This document shows positions 25,241 to 39,195 of a stretch of 64,000 bases of DNA, piece after piece. Numbering within the stretch: position 1 is the stretch's first letter; every line of letters begins with the position of its first letter. The translations under genes were made by a program, and so were the position numbers. The notes under the pieces were generated by a model. It was not told the DNA's origin, searched no databases, and worked only from the letters and a program-made list of their open reading frames with translations. This DNA is from Cyrtodaria siliqua (taxonomy: Eukaryota > Mollusca > Bivalvia > Adapedonta > Hiatellidae): assembly GCA_037043455.1 (NCBI GenBank), contig JAWPHD010002628.1:124001-188000 (forward strand). Direction: 5' to 3'.

Positions 25241-25865
25241 ACTATATTCCGTTTATAATGGTTCACACTTTAAATCTCTTTAAAACAAAATAGTATAGTT
25301 ACACGTTCTTTGCTTAATTTGATCCGAGCGAATGTTTCTGTCCAAACTGGTAAAACTGGTGAATACGATATTAGATTGTGACACGGGTTAATAATAAATT
25401 TAATGGTGATAACAAAGGTTTGTTTTTTGTTGATAGAATCTAACCCATATAAAATAGTGTGTGTGTGTGTATTTAAACATACCATTTTTTATATAAAATT
25501 AACGCGATCATGCGATTCAAAATGCTGAATAATTATAAACTTATCGTCTAGATCATCAGTGTGTATAAAAAGTAGCAAAACTAGTTTGTTGTTTGTCTTT
25601 CTTTATATTGCTATACGAGGTTTAATACAAATAATGAGGGAGAATAAAATATTTTGTCGTATGCATTGGAGGCGACTGAAATGTGCGCATGCATTAAATA
25701 AACTGATATCATATAAGGGTTCAAATTGCTAGCAGTTGTGCATCTTATTTAATCAACGTGTAGTTAGTCTTAAAGCGCTATATACTTAGTTATACATATT
25801 TAGCGATTATGAATATTCTTTCACCGAGAAATCCCAATCTTTCACCCGTAGAAATGTAATAAATA
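25241..25865. other. Gene-free AT-rich host DNA
   Basis: No gene was recognised in this 625-bp stretch. It includes a short (GT)n run at about 25457-25471. Confidence 0.5.
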
Positions 25866-25869
25866 TGTA

Positions 25870-26445
25870 TATAAATAACTTTTAAATATGTATAACATAT
25901 CATTTATATATGTATAACATTATGTATATATAACATATCAATATTCTCACCCTTAACATATCAATATAATATATGTACAACACATCACTATTATATATGT
26001 TTCGCATATCAATATTATATATGTATAGCAGTATGTATATATAACATATCACTATTATATACGTATAACATATCACTATTATATATGCATAACAGATCAC
26101 TATTAAATACATTAAATATCATATTATATATGTATAACATATCACAATTATATATATATAAAATATCAATATTTTATGTATAACATATCACTATTATTAA
26201 TGTACACATACCACTATTATATATGTATAACATAATATATGTATAACATATCACTAGTATATATACTAGTATATATGTTAACATACTGTATGTATAACAT
26301 ATCACTAGTATATATGTATAACAAACTGTATGTATAACATATCACTATTATATATGTATAACATACTGTATGTAAACATACCACTATTATATATGTATAA
26401 CATACTGTATGTACACATACCACTATTATATATATATGTATATAA
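25870..26445 (+). repeat. AT-rich tandem repeat, unit about 25-30 bp
   Basis: TATATATGTATAACATATCA followed by CTATTA (or CAATATTA, CACTAGTA) recurs about 18-20 times with length variation. The region ends sharply at about 26450, where GC-richer unique sequence begins. Confidence 0.88.
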
Positions 26446-26449
26446 TATC

Positions 26450-29400
26450 ACTATTGGTGCAGTTCGCCAATCTCCTACGTCATCATCCTTCAACCGTCAT
26501 CCACCGTCGAGCGTAGCGTTAGCCCCTCTACCCACGTCCACCTTCAACCAATGTACGACGTAACACCAACACGATTCGAATGCGTTGCCGTCGACTGTCG
26601 ACCAATGTACAACGTAACACCGACTTTCCCGAAAGTTCACGATATTGTCGCCTATGTATTAGCAATTCTTGATACGTATCATCCCATTTCTTGATTAAAA
26701 GATTTTACTTTAAAAACAACAACAACACGTGTTTTCTCTCTGAACATGATGCATATTCGTGAAACTTTATAGGAATGATGCTCTTGATGACTGGTGAATT
26801 CTAAGTAAATATCAGTTCGACTAAAATTTCAAAATGACTGCAACAAAACTAAAATATACTTTAAAAATACAGTTTTGTGGCGACTACTTCTCAAAGACCA
26901 TAAGGGTTTTGATTTGGATCATTAACCAAATTGACATGACATTTAGTTGGTCCTAAACAAAATTCATTTTGATTCGATATCAAATTTTGCCAACATTGGA
27001 CAAAACGTGTGGCAACCACTTCTCTGAAACTATTTTGTTGATTGTTTCTGAAACGTTACATGAATGTTGCTCTTGATGTCTAGCCGGGCCTAATTGAGAT
27101 CAGGTCGGCCGGAAATTCAAGATTGCTGCCACAGCAAAATACTATATTTAAAAATACAGTGTTGTGGCGTCTACTTCTCGAAAACCATAAGAGTATTGAT
27201 TTTAGGCGGGGACCCAAGCCTGAAAAAAAACGAAAACGTTTACCCGGAAAGATATACTCCTGGTTTTTTAAATATTAACAGATGGGGGTCTTGTACATAT
27301 GAAACCACTGTATGGATTTCTGGCATACTTTGCATTTCGTAACAGCATCGCGATTTCTACGGTAACCCATTTGTACCAAGCCAATATATGAAAATCGCTG
27401 AACAAACATTCAAAGGAAAATAAAGAAAATTGCACACGTCCTTTTAGGCAAATACAGTTCCAGTATTTGAAACCTATATGTGTATATGAAATATCAAACT
27501 ACAGAATCAAGACCTGATTATGTTACACTTTACTAATTTCAACAAGAGTTATAGACCTTTTATGAATTTTGTTTTGTCCTGTGCCAGGGATAATGCGAAT
27601 TTCTTGTGTTCACAATAACTTCAGTAAACGGTTTCCGATTTCCACTAAATGTTGTATGGTGTTATGCCTTATACCTACAAGGCCTTTGACAAGTTCAATA
27701 CTGAGTAAAACTGACACTTGCTTTAAAGAGTTATTATCCTTGGTTATTGAAAGAATAGGCACATTTTAGCTTGAGTACACACATTACTTTAGTAAACGGA
27801 TTCCGATCTTCACATTATTTAGTGTGAGACTTTATATGAATATGAACTTTGACAAGATGACAATGAGCAGAATTGACACATGCCTTACTGAGTTATTGCC
27901 CTCGATTATTGCAAAAATGCAAATTTCAGCTTTCGTACACAATACATTAAATAAACTGGTTTCGATTTTCACACAATTTGGCGTGTAACTTTATATCAAA
28001 CGGATTTCAGACAGGTTAGACGAGTATCAAGTTATTGCTCTAAATTGTCGAAAAATTCCATCGTCTGATTGTTTCCTACTTTCCTTTGAAATATCATCAA
28101 TTACTGTGTAATATTCTAATTGAACAAAGAGGATATCGTCCTCTGACTAAGGAGCGTGATTGTTTTCACGATGATTGTAATAAATAGTATTTGATTTTCC
28201 ATGCTTTTTTGGGTAATATTATTAAGGTCTCGGTTTTGTTTGACAATGAGAACAATTGAGGAGTGGTTTACAAAGTTATCGCCCTTGATGTTTACAAATA
28301 TTAAATTTCAGACTGAGTACACGGCAACTACAGTAAACGAGTTCTGATTCTCACTAATATTTAGTTGAAGGGTTTTGGACAATTACACTATGTGGACTTG
28401 TCACGTAGTTGTTTTCGAAGCATTTATATTCATATAAGATAATATTTTTACACATATGGAACTAGTTAAGTATGGCACTACTGTTTATAGACAAATTGTT
28501 GGAATCCCAAATGAGAACGAAATGTGCAACTCTTGTTGCAGATTTGTATTTGTTTTGTTATGTTAGAGGTTTCATTTTTAGTCTTTTACCAGATACGCTT
28601 AGGCAGATGTAATTGAAGCCTTTTATTATACCTCTTTGTATATGGATGATATTTTGGACAATTACAACCCTTTCTTTCTTTACTACATATACTTTCTTTC
28701 CAAAGAACTTCACCTCAAAAAAGCTAATATTTCTCATAGTTGCTATATCTTCTTTACTCGATTTACATCTTGCGATTGAAACTGAGAAATAATACGCCAA
28801 CTCTATGACAAGAGAGATCATTTCAATTTTGACACTGTTAAGGGCACGACTAGACAATATTAAAGACAACCATCGAACGTTACCGTCCTTTCAGGATTTA
28901 GGTAGACGTCGTCATAGGTCCACAATCTTTCCGGTTGACTGTAAATGGGTCAACCACTAAACATGCAGTGCGTTGCAAAATAATAATGTGACAACCTCCT
29001 TTGATAAGCCTTTTAACAGTGATCATTACCCAATCTTTACCAGTATCACCATGTGACTCTGTCAACGTCTTAGAAAATAGTCTGCGATTACGTCATAATT
29101 TGTCACATGACCATAGCTAAAATATCAAAATGATTATCAAAAATCATCTCAGCGACCTGACACCATTAATGCCATGGGGTGGTGCTGAGTGGTAAACAAT
29201 CGAACGGAACTCCGCTTACTTTGGACATTTTTGATGAATTTAGGTTAGTATTTTAATTTTAGGTAGGCTGTTTAGAGCTATGAAATTTTAGAAAGTGATG
29301 GTAAGAACAAACGATATAATGCAACCCTATGGAAAACGCAATGGTAGAGTCCATTTTGATTGTTTTAATGGCGGTGTGATATGCCAAAGAATACATTTTA

Positions 29401-30410
29401 TTCTACCGTAGTATAATGCTGAGCAAACATTAGTGTTTATTCACTAAAATAAATATTGAATAAGAGCAATAAGCTTATATTTGAAAAGGTTTGCGTGACG
29501 TTTACTGCATTCGTTTTCAAGAAAGAAATAACGACCAAAATATATTAATCTAAAAGTTAGCATAAGCTTTAGCACAATATTGTGTTACGTGATCTACAGC
29601 GGCAGTAAGACAGGACGTTATACCGTTGGAGATGTCTGTAGTGGTGCAGACACTAGAAATAGAAAGAAAGTGTGCTTTATTAGGCTGTTTTTGTAAATTA
29701 GGAATACCGTACATAGTTGGAAGTTTGTTTTGCTTTTCATCTACTCCAGCTTTAATAGTGCTTCATTGAGTTTTATATCCGGACAAACCTTTGCGAAGGT
29801 TTATTATCATAACCCTGATTTACTTAAAGTATTGTCAGAACACTTCTGCTACAAGGTCTGTAACAACGTGAATACTGTGGTGACTATATGTACAGACTTT
29901 TTAAGATTATTGGTCATTATCACATTCATACAATCTGTGTTAAACTTGTTAACAAACATAACAAAATAGGATATGACCCTATCATTATGCAATGCACTGC
30001 ATATTTAGATGTTGACCCATTTACAGTTCGCCACAATGCTTTACAATTAATGTTGCGATGACCCGACTGATTTTGAACCCTATGATAACTTCTACTCACA
30101 GGAATTTATTACGATATATAATATAGAAGGCTAGAAAGAATATAGTTATAGTATGTATATAGTAAAGGGCCTTCTTCTGCTCTCTATCTCTATTCTTCAA
30201 TACTATATATCGTAATGAATGTGCTTCTACCTAAATAGGCCTAATTTTTGATTTAATATTGTCTGATCGTCATCATTCTTTTTTTGTCCTGGCTTCTGAA
30301 AAGTATTTGCTTTGTGTCTTTCTGGGAATTTCTATTCATATATACATGATCATTTTGTGTTATACTTATATTGCCTACTAATTGCTATTCATACTTCCTA
30401 GTTTGTAAGG
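26450..30410. other. Gene-free host DNA with decayed dispersed repeats
   Basis: Two related modules, AAAATACAGTTTTGTGGCGA at about 26864 and a near copy at about 27150, match modules at about 32090-33000 (one of them inverted). A block around 27790-28320 repeats the pattern of TTACAGTAAACG.TTCCGATTTTCAC several times. A hairpin TTACGATATATAATATAGAA...CTATATATCGTAATGA spans 30108-30216. No gene was supported; the 103-codon minus-strand frame at 28558-28869 has no recognisable domain. Confidence 0.5.
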
Positions 30411-30414
30411 GATT

Positions 30415-30690
30415 ATAGCCTGGCTGGTCGAATTTTATTGGAATGAAAATAGGGTAAGAGTGAGGTATGGTGCACTCTAGAACCTGGTTTAACCCCAGCG
30501 GCCTTTACGTCACTGACCATTCCAAGGAGGTACCCATATTGTCACTGACCATTCCAAGGAGGTACCCATATTTCAACCGTTTGAGTTTGCCATTTTGCAT
30601 ACTTTGCTCTTTTCTATCCTTGTGATTGGTGTTTGTTTCAAATACGTGTGTTTGGTTGATTGATTGTGTTCTGTGAATGTTATATTTCCT
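30415..30690 (+). repeat. Dispersed repeat family A, copy 1
   Basis: CTAGAACCTGGTTTAACCCC-AGCGGCCTTT-CACTGACCATTCCAAGGAGG appears here with an internal 33-bp duplication (GTCACTGACCATTCCAAGGA and following). The same order is found at 33325-33600 (plus), 35685-35865 (minus), 44049-44229 (minus) and 46026-46208 (plus). Confidence 0.75.
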
Positions 30691-30699
30691 TCTCGACTT

Positions 30700-33180
30700 T
30701 TATACCATAGTTTGTTTCTGACTCGAAATAGGATATGGATCACATTTAGTGATACTTATAGTTTTAAACTGTAAACATGATTCTATTACACTATAATACA
30801 TTGCGTCCCATGGATAAAGGCGATACAAACCGTAGGAACATATTCAAGTTCATGATGTGTTTGAGAAACGTTGACAAACTTCTTAACCAGAAGTTGCCTG
30901 TTCAATCAATCAGAACCTAGAATTAAAACTCAAGGTCACAGAAACACCAATGTTGGTTGGACAGTTAATGATCATATGTAACAAAAGTGTAAATTTCAAA
31001 TAAATCATTTAGATAGTATTCAAGATGTTTTGGTGAAACTCTGTCAGACGTCATACCCCAACAATGACGTCGCTCAATCGCCTTCCAACGAAACTAGTCG
31101 ATAAAAAACCGGTTATTTTTCTGATAAATACAATCAAACGTCTGTGACAAAATAGTGAACCAATTTGGAAGTTTACAATTTGATAAGACAGTAATTGCAG
31201 TAACGACTAATCTATTTTCAAGATAAATTAAAGGTCTATAACTGTATTAAGAAATCTAAAAGCTACCATCGAACGGATTCTAAATATCTGCCAGTATGTT
31301 AATGTTATTAAGACTTCACACTAAACGATATGGTTTAAACACTACACAATTCAAGATAGTTGTTGCAATAACCATATTTTCTAAGTAAATTAAGGGCCAT
31401 ACCTCTATTCCAAAATGGAAAAACAATTTGGTGTATCATAAATATTATCAACATATACTGGTATCCTATTTGTATATAAAATTTCCACCCAAAATGTTGT
31501 TTAATTTTCAACAAAACTTGATTAATTAACATAAACTTAACACAAAAATGTATTTTCGTAGATAATAATGGGCCATAACTCTATTTAGAAAAGGCAAAGG
31601 TACACATTGATCGTAAGGAAATGATGTCTGTTTGATATAAGGCTTCACAGCAATTTTAGTTAAAATAAAAAAAAAGATAAAGAAACCTTGCACCTAAGCT
31701 TTACCCAAAATGTGCATTTTTGTTAAGTAACTCAGGGGTCATAACTCTATTCTGAAAAGGAGATAATCGGTCTTGCTCGTAAGAATGTGCCATCTTAACG
31801 ATATAACACTTCACAGTAAAGTTGGTTTTAACCGAAAACAATTTACAGAAGTTATTAACAACGTGCATGAAAGCTTTAGCCAAAATGTGTATGCCCGTCC
31901 CTCCCTCCACCCATCTGCCCGCCATCTTCAATCCTTAAACCGCTTTTGATTTAAAAATAAAATAATTGAAACTTGCATTCGGCATAAACAGAATATAATT
32001 AGGCGTGCATATGTCTTATTTATGTACAAAACAAAATCATATCGCTAAAATATAAACTTGTACAACTTTTTTCTTTGAATATCAATATTTTCTTATCACT
32101 TATGGGCTTCCGTAGAAAATGCGTTGATGTTACGAAATGCAAAGAATACCATTAATCCATACAGTGGTTTCGTATAGAGTACAGTTTCTGCTATTGATAT
32201 GCAAAAAATCACGAGTATATCTTTCCGGGTAAACCAAAAGTGTTTTTTTGCACGATACATGAGGTTGGGTCCCATCCTATTTGGAACATTAACCAAATTG
32301 ACTGGCTTGACATGTAGTTGGTTCTTAACAAAATTCGTTTATATTCGATTTCAAGCATGGCCACCAGAGAACATCTTTTTTATCTGGAGATATATAGAAA
32401 AAACTTGCGGCGACTACTCCCCAGAAACTATTTAGTGGATTTTATGTTGCTTTTAGTAAACGTCAGGCCGGCCGGAAATTCAAGATGATCATCACAGCTA
32501 AAAATAGATTTTAATATACTTCCTAGTGACTATGTGTTATAGATTTGGTACCTTTACCGAAATAATTGGCATGACATGTAGTTGGTCCTAAACACAATTA
32601 ATTTTGATTTTGCATTAAACGTGAAATTCAGCTAATCAAATGTCTGCCAAGCTTATGCCGTGGTGCAGCGTCCGTCTGTCTGTCTGTTTATCTATCCGTA
32701 ACATTTTTTGTGGCAACTATTTGTCTTACAATATTTGATGGATGGTCATGAAACTTCACAGAAATGTGGCAGAAATGTGGCTCTAGATGTCGAGTTGGTC
32801 GAGTTGGTCCTAAAGTAAACATCAGATTGACCTGAAATTGCAGATGACCACCTCAGCTAAAGATATATAAAGATATCTTTTAAAAATACAGGTTGGCGGC
32901 GATTACAATGTAGTTGGTCCTAAACAAAATCTAATTTCAATTCGATGTCAAACATGGCCGCCATCGCGGCCGTTACATAGAGTTATATAGGGAATAATTG
33001 TGGATTGTGTGATGGATACAGGAATGCTGCTCCTTTTTAAACTTGACAGGAATGCTGCTCCTGAGATCAAGCTGGTCCTAAGTAAAGTTAGGCCCACTTG
33101 AATTCAAAATAGCTGCCACAGCAAATAAAATTACAATAACATTATACTTAATATTAAACATTATAATTAATATGTAACAC
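30700..33180. other. Gene-free host DNA with decayed repeats
   Basis: Modules with ACATGTAGTTGGTCCTAAAC and AAATTCAAGATGACC-like sequence recur at about 32300, 32570, 32800, 32905 and 33050, some inverted relative to those at 26.8-27.3 kb. No coding potential was seen. Confidence 0.5.
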
Positions 33181-33324
33181 ATGTGAAATTGTTTGTTTTC
33201 TTGTTACTCTGGCTTTTGCCAAGTCATGGAATACCTTCTTTGTGGCTTTCTAGGCTATATTTTATTTATATTTATATATACACGAGCATCTTTGTGTTTT
33301 ACTTATATAGCCTAATAATGCGGC

Positions 33325-33605
33325 CTTGTTGGTTAGGAATAGATCATGGCGGGTATTTACATTGTCCCGTTTTATTGGGATGACGGTAGGGTAAGTGTGA
33401 GGTTTGATGCACCCTAGAACCTGGTTTAAACCCCCAGCGGCCTTTTTTGCCACTGACCAGTCCAAGGCGGTAGCCCAATTGTCAACCCTTTTGTGTTTGT
33501 GTTTGTGTTTGGGATGTCTTATTTGGCCTTTTATTCATCTTTAAAGTTGTTCTTTGGTTTCTGTGTGCGTTTGTGGTTGACTGTCGTCCTTAAATGATAC
33601 CGTGG
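33325..33605 (+). repeat. Dispersed repeat family A, copy 2
   Basis: This copy contains GATCATGGCGGGTATTTACA, CTAGAACCTGGTTTAAACCC, GCCACTGACCAGTCCAAGGC, GGTAGCCCAATTGTCAACCC, a short (TTTGTG) run, and the end TGGTTGACTGTCGTCCTT. It is the longest copy in the window without a close inverted partner. Confidence 0.75.
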
Positions 33606-34689
33606 GTGTCTAGGGAGCTAACTGTGTAGTGAGACCGGGAGTGAACGTTGGTTATGTCGTTGACAATTTACCAGATTAGATAAATACGTATCCACAACAA
33701 CGCACACACATTCGTGTTAGATTCTGAAGTTAACTCGGTTGATTTAATAGGTTACTTACATGTACCATCTCTTGACAAAGAAATGATACCAGCAAAAATC
33801 ACACACGCAGAAAGCTCCAAATGTATGAAAACGGTCCGGAAATCTGTCCTATTAAAGGATGTAAGCACTTGGACACTGTGTCTTGATACTACGTGAGTCA
33901 TTAACCGTGAGCTATATCTTTACATGTTCAACACATTCGTCTGTTTGTGTCATCCGATCAAAACATTCCCGTCGTTGGTACCATTTCCTTTTACAAGCAC
34001 TCTTCTATTTTAATATATTGATCAATCGGTCTCAATGTCGATTTGTACCGCCTTTTGATGTTAAGAGCCAGATCGTGGATTTAACACTTTACATTACTAT
34101 TTAAAACATAATAATGTGTACGACGCAATTATTATGTATAGCTAAAAATAATACTCGTGTGTGATTGGTTAAAAACAACTGAATGGAAGAGTCGATTCGC
34201 CTCAGTTACAAGGCTCTAGTCGGAGGGTTTACCTAACTGTAAGTCACAACATTTTACCATTTTAATTGCTTTCTGTTATTTTAGCATTTTGATTCGTAGT
34301 TTACTGTTTTAAATACTTTATTGGCATCTTTTCTGAAGAAGTTCTTTATTGGCACCTTTTCAGAAGTACTTTAATTTCACGTTTCTGAAGTCACTGTTCT
34401 TTACTGGCATCTTTTCTGAAGTACTTTATTGGCACCTTTTGTGCTTTTTTAGTACGATACACACCGATTTTCGCAGAGCCGAACCACACAGTATGAGTTA
34501 AAGGAGCAAAATTATTTCATGCTTTTTGTGTAAACCAACTTACGTTTACATATACCTATAAACTACTAGTGGAATACTAAAACACGTAAAAACGAGTTCA
34601 TTTGGGAAACAACTGTTAGCTAGCTAGCTAGAGCTTTACGCGCGCCACTGGCTTATTTTGGTGTGTTTTTGAGAAAATACACGTTCCTT

Positions 34690-34765
34690 GCCTCGTCCTT
34701 CTGATGCGTCCGTCGGATGGACACTTAAGCCGGTTGATTCTGTGTATCGGAGTCTATTTTCTGTT
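34690..34765 (+). mobile_element. MetaSINE-like fragment
   Basis: TGCCTCGTCCTTCTGATGCG, GTCCGTCGGATGGACACTTA and AGCCGGTTGATTCTGTGTAT match, with substitutions, the central domain of the SINE at 9094-9400. It is an old partial copy. Confidence 0.55.
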
Positions 34766-34914
34766 GTTGTTTTTCCCCTGTTTTTATTTATGATATTACG
34801 AAGCCAATACGCAACTGAGATTTACACATATTTATCTCAATTATTGCTGAGTATATGTTCATACAAGTGTTTATTAATTCATATTTATATGATGTACATA
34901 AATTATATAGGTTA

Positions 34915-35037
34915 TTAGATTTGTATTGGGATATATGCACGAGTTCTTCCGCTTAACAATATTGCGCGACTATAGGAGCGAAATATGTATAATATTGCAC
35001 AAGAATATTGCATATATCCCAACACAAATCTAATAAA
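34915..35037. repeat. Inverted repeat, about 27-bp arms
   Basis: TATTAGATTTGTATTGGGATATATGCA (in two parts) at the left is mirrored by TGCATATATCCCAACACAAA/TCTAATA at the right, with an 85-bp centre rich in AATATTGC. The left arm with part of the centre recurs at 8440-8500. Confidence 0.8.
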
Positions 35038-35154
35038 CTTTTTATTGCAGACGCGTTTTTAATATAAAAAAGAATATAAGAATAAAACAATAGGTTTTAA
35101 CATTTAATGTTCATCAAATATATTTATTGAAAACAAACATATTGTCTTTATATC

Positions 35155-35300
35155 GTGGGAATTTTCACAATGAAAACAACATTGTTTACATCACGTGACA
35201 TCTTCCTTTGACATGAACAGAAAATTGCACCAATCACGAACGAGTATGCATTACACAACCAACATGACTAAATATGAATATTACAAGTATTGACGCTGTA
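35155..35300 (-). repeat. Inverted copy of the 7140-7290 dispersed repeat
   Basis: TTGTTTACATCACGTGACAT, TTTGACATGAACAGAAAATT and CAATCACGAACGAGTATGCA are the reverse complement, with few changes, of sequence at 7175-7262. Confidence 0.7.
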
Positions 35301-35684
35301 TTTGGTGCGGCACACACTGTCTATTAAATTGCATGTATACATTCATGTTCATCCAGTTATCTCCCGCGATTGACTTTGCACGTTTCACAAGGAAAATGTT
35401 TCATCATGTACTACATGCAGAATCAAAACATAATGTTCATACACACTAATAAATGCATTGTAACCTCGATTTTCATACACAGCAAATCAATTATCAATGC
35501 TACATGCATAAAATACGTGTCATCCAAATGTATGTTTCAGGTTGTCGATAATCTGTATTACGTTCATAGACTGAAATTTGCTTTTTTTCAATATTTGATA
35601 GTGGTTAAAACGTCAACATTGCCTGTTATCGAACTCGTCCGAGATCTTATAAACCAAAAGCGAACATGTAAAGAAACATTCAAT

Positions 35685-35865
35685 GACGGCAGTCAACCAC
35701 AAACAAAACACAGAAACAAAGAACGACTTGAAAGGTGAATAAAAGGCAAGATAAGACTTCACAAACACAAAAAGGGTTGACAATAGGGCTACCGCGAAAC
35801 GGACAGTGGCAAAAAAGCCGCTGGGGGTTTAAACCAGGTTCTATCAAACTCCACGTTTACCAAAA
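35685..35865 (-). repeat. Dispersed repeat family A, copy 3
   Basis: GCAGTCAACCACAAACAAAA, GGGTTGACAATAGGGCTACC, ACAGTGGCAAAAAAGCCGCT and TTTAAACCAGGTTCTA are the reverse complement of the plus-strand copy at 33325-33605. Confidence 0.75.
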
Positions 35866-35869
35866 CCTT

Positions 35870-37645
35870 CGAATAAAAACTTGGTCTGACATTTTCCGAA
35901 TTTAAAAGTGAATGTGATCTGATAAAAGCTAACGAACGGATGACGACTGACAACAAAGACGACGACGATTGACGAAAGGCAACTCGGCATTGCAAAACAT
36001 TATCTCACCTTTGGCCATTAGGGCTCAAAACACACATTTGCAAATACATTGCTTTGTTTTACATTTTTATATCTAACTATGCTTTATTTAATTCACTTCT
36101 TCTTCTCATGGGTTCTTTTTAATTCTTTAGTCTATATATCCTGACCCGTAGTATATTGCAATAGTATGTGTTTAATTTATTTACCGCGGTCGAGGCTTAG
36201 CTCTTACAAGGAGGTGGTCCTTGTCTCACGCATAGAACGGGTATTGCTAGCGCCTGTCGGCCCGGTGTCAGTATATTCATGGCATGTGTCTACGGCGTGG
36301 TATTCCAGTGTGTAATCAATATAAAACTGAGCATTAAGCTCACTGCCACAAGCAGACACCGTCATGCTATAACTGAAATAATGCAAAAACAAATTTATAC
36401 CCCACTATACAAACTTCCTCATTTGGTTATTACATGTTTCCGTCATTTGGTTATTACATGTTTCAAATAAAAAACTGCAACCCGAGTGAAACAACTATTA
36501 TGCCAAATCAGATTGTTATTATATTGTTCGAGTTTAACTGCCATTCTTTAACGCTATACTTAAGGAAACTAAGCCACCAAATAACGGCAAAATTATACTA
36601 CAAAACCGTTTATCAAAAATCTATTGTCATATATTAATGTATATGTGCCGATTAAAATAATAGGTTTATTCACAGGTTTTTCAAATATCCGTAGTTGAAT
36701 ATCCGTGAAATGATAGATGAGTTGGTATATCTTAGTTGGACGCTCCAGTTTTGGTGTTTGGTCTGACTGATTGATGTGGTTTATAATGTGTCTATTGAGT
36801 TAGAATTCTCAAAATAGATAAGTTATATATATACCTCGACGTCAGTAGGTTAAGAAACGGTGTACTTATTTTGTAAAATGTGGCTGTTGTTGGCTTGATA
36901 TCGTGCCGCTTTTTAGGCAGGTCTTTGTGTGTAATTCATGTTCACCAGCTCATGGCGAAATCGGGTATTTAAGTGATCACATTTAACGCAGGACATCCTT
37001 TACTTCATAGATATCGAGGAGCACATCGTACCTGTACACAGTTAGCATTAAGTTACAGACAAAACTGTTTGCCTCTCTCGGGACTCGAACACATGACCTT
37101 CTAATTTACCATCTCATTTACAGTCAGTCGTTCTAACCCTTGAACAATACCGACTTCTTGAGAACATGGTATATTTAGTACCATATTCTACGATGCAAAA
37201 TAACATATTTGAAATCTCCCCATGATGTATCAGTATATTATAGTACGTCATTTCGTAATACAGTCAGGTATTAAAGAACAAAAAAAACGCATATCCCTTA
37301 CGGGCAACTGTTCTTATTTTTTCTTTTTTTTTGTGTGTGTGTGAGCGTACGTGCGTGTGTGTGTGTTTAAGACGCCGTGTATTTATCGATGTTACCTGTA
37401 CAAAGTCTAATACAAAATGATATTGATTTCTGATTTGTATACTGACGTTTTAGAATTTAATCGAATTGAAATTATTTCACAGTGACTCATTCATATTCAT
37501 GAGTTAGCATGAGTTTAAGTATAGCGTATATAGCTTTAAAACTTCAATATATTTAAAATAGACACACGTCCTTAAAGTTAAATCGAAAACAGCTATCAAT
37601 TTTAAAAAATACTTACCGTACTAAATGCGAGAGTATCGGCATTGT
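35870..37645. other. Gene-free host DNA
   Basis: No gene was recognised. A tRNA-like B box (GTTCGAGTCCCGAGAGAGGC on the minus strand, about 37075-37100) and weak A-box-like bases suggest an old tRNA-derived fragment at 37070-37150. Confidence 0.45.
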
Positions 37646-37659
37646 TTTGTTTATTTATA

Positions 37660-37911
37660 GGGGCGTACGTGGCTAGACTATTTGACTTGAAATCACATGC
37701 CCTCACAGCTGTGGGGTCGATCCCTCAGTGGCCTAGGAATATTTATGTGTGGAAGCTATCCAGTTGGCTTGCGGAATGTCGGTGGTTCTACCCAGGTGCC
37801 CGCGCGTGCACAAAAATCACCTGGGGTCTTCCTCCACCAATGGAAGCTGGAAAGTCGCCATATGACCTTAGCTGCTCGGGCGACTATAAACTCCAATTCA
37901 GTTTAATGCAA
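37660..37911 (+). mobile_element. Molluscan-type tRNA-like SINE with 13-bp target duplication
   Basis: The head has A-box-like GTGGCTAGACTATTTG and B-box-like GTGGGGTCGATCCCTC. The body has GTCGGTGGTTCTACCCAGGT, CACCTGGGGTCTTCCTCCAC and GCTGGAAAGTCGCCATATGA, a core I recall from mollusc genomes. Perfect direct repeats TTGTTTATTTATA lie at 37647-37659 and 37912-37924. Confidence 0.85.
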
Positions 37912-37929
37912 TTGTTTATTTATAAATAG

Positions 37930-39195
37930 TACGACACGTTTGAATCATATATGTTGATTTTAAATTACGTTATTTGTTCTTGTTTCGTTTCATGACTTGC
38001 TATATTAAAGAATGCTGTATTACGTTACTGTCAGCACATTTGAGGCTATATATGGCAGTCGATATTTTAGTAGTGGAGACAGACCACTCACTATCCTGAG
38101 TAGAACCACTACTGTATATCTCCCGTTAGTTTTTCTACATATCTTTCACATTTGCAAATCATTATTAAAGCTTAGTTGTATGGTTCAACAGAAAGTGTTT
38201 TTTGCATATTAACTCTTGATTATATTGCATCAGTACAATAGTTGACCATATGGTATAATAACGAACATAAATATTAAACTCCATATCTGATTACAATTGA
38301 TTATATGCTGTTTACCTTTATGTAATTGTAAACAAGCAGGTTTAAAAACGAATGATATTGGATTAATAAATAGAGGTGCTAATTTGAACGCTTGCTTACT
38401 ACTTTAAAGAGACTCAAGGCAACCTTGATTGGTGTCCGGTAACATTTTCTACATAACTCACATATGTGCAAGTATTACTGTCAATGATTAGACCCAGGTC
38501 TTGTATTTTGCTTTGCAGTATTAGTATTGTAGTTTTGGTGGATGCTAACCTAATGTACCGGAACAGAGTTATAGCGTAGTATTTATAGTCTGTTCCAATG
38601 TTACCTTTACTGGCTTATAATGTCCAGTCGGTGTATGTTGATAAATATATACTCGTCGTGAGCGATTGAGTGAGTGAGCGATTATATTGCATGCTGGGTC
38701 CTAACACCAATTCCCGCCAAACTAACCAATTCTCCGCACTTCTCCTCTGACTGACTGACAAACAACACCTTACAAATGGTATTGTGGTGATAAATGTAAT
38801 TGTATCTAAAGTTGTTCTTTCACGTGAGTGAAAGAAACCCTTCTAAGATACTACGATCTCTACTTCGAGTCTGGTAAGACATTGTTTGTATATATATTAT
38901 GTTTAAAATGATGAAATACCGCCGCGTGGGTTTTGTATCTTATTTGTCTTGTTTGTCTATGTTCCTAGTCTTGTATATTAAGTATTCGTTTCGTATTGTT
39001 TTAGGTTTATGTCGTATATTGTCGAATCTACCCTTAATAAACCCACGATCCCCGGCAGAAAGCGTTTTCGTATTTATAACCCCGACGTCCAGAAGCTCAC
39101 ATGTCGAAGAAAAAGAACACTTTGGTTTGTTTGTTTTTTGTTGTATTTGTGTGTTTTTTCGATATTACTGACTGTTGATTATATTTAATTAAGTG
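37930..39195. other. Gene-free host DNA left of the satellite
   Basis: 38340-38440 contains a single degenerate satellite-like monomer (ACTCAAGGCAACCTTGATTG) next to ATGATATTGGATTAATA, a block also found to the right of the satellite. No gene was recognised. Confidence 0.5.
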
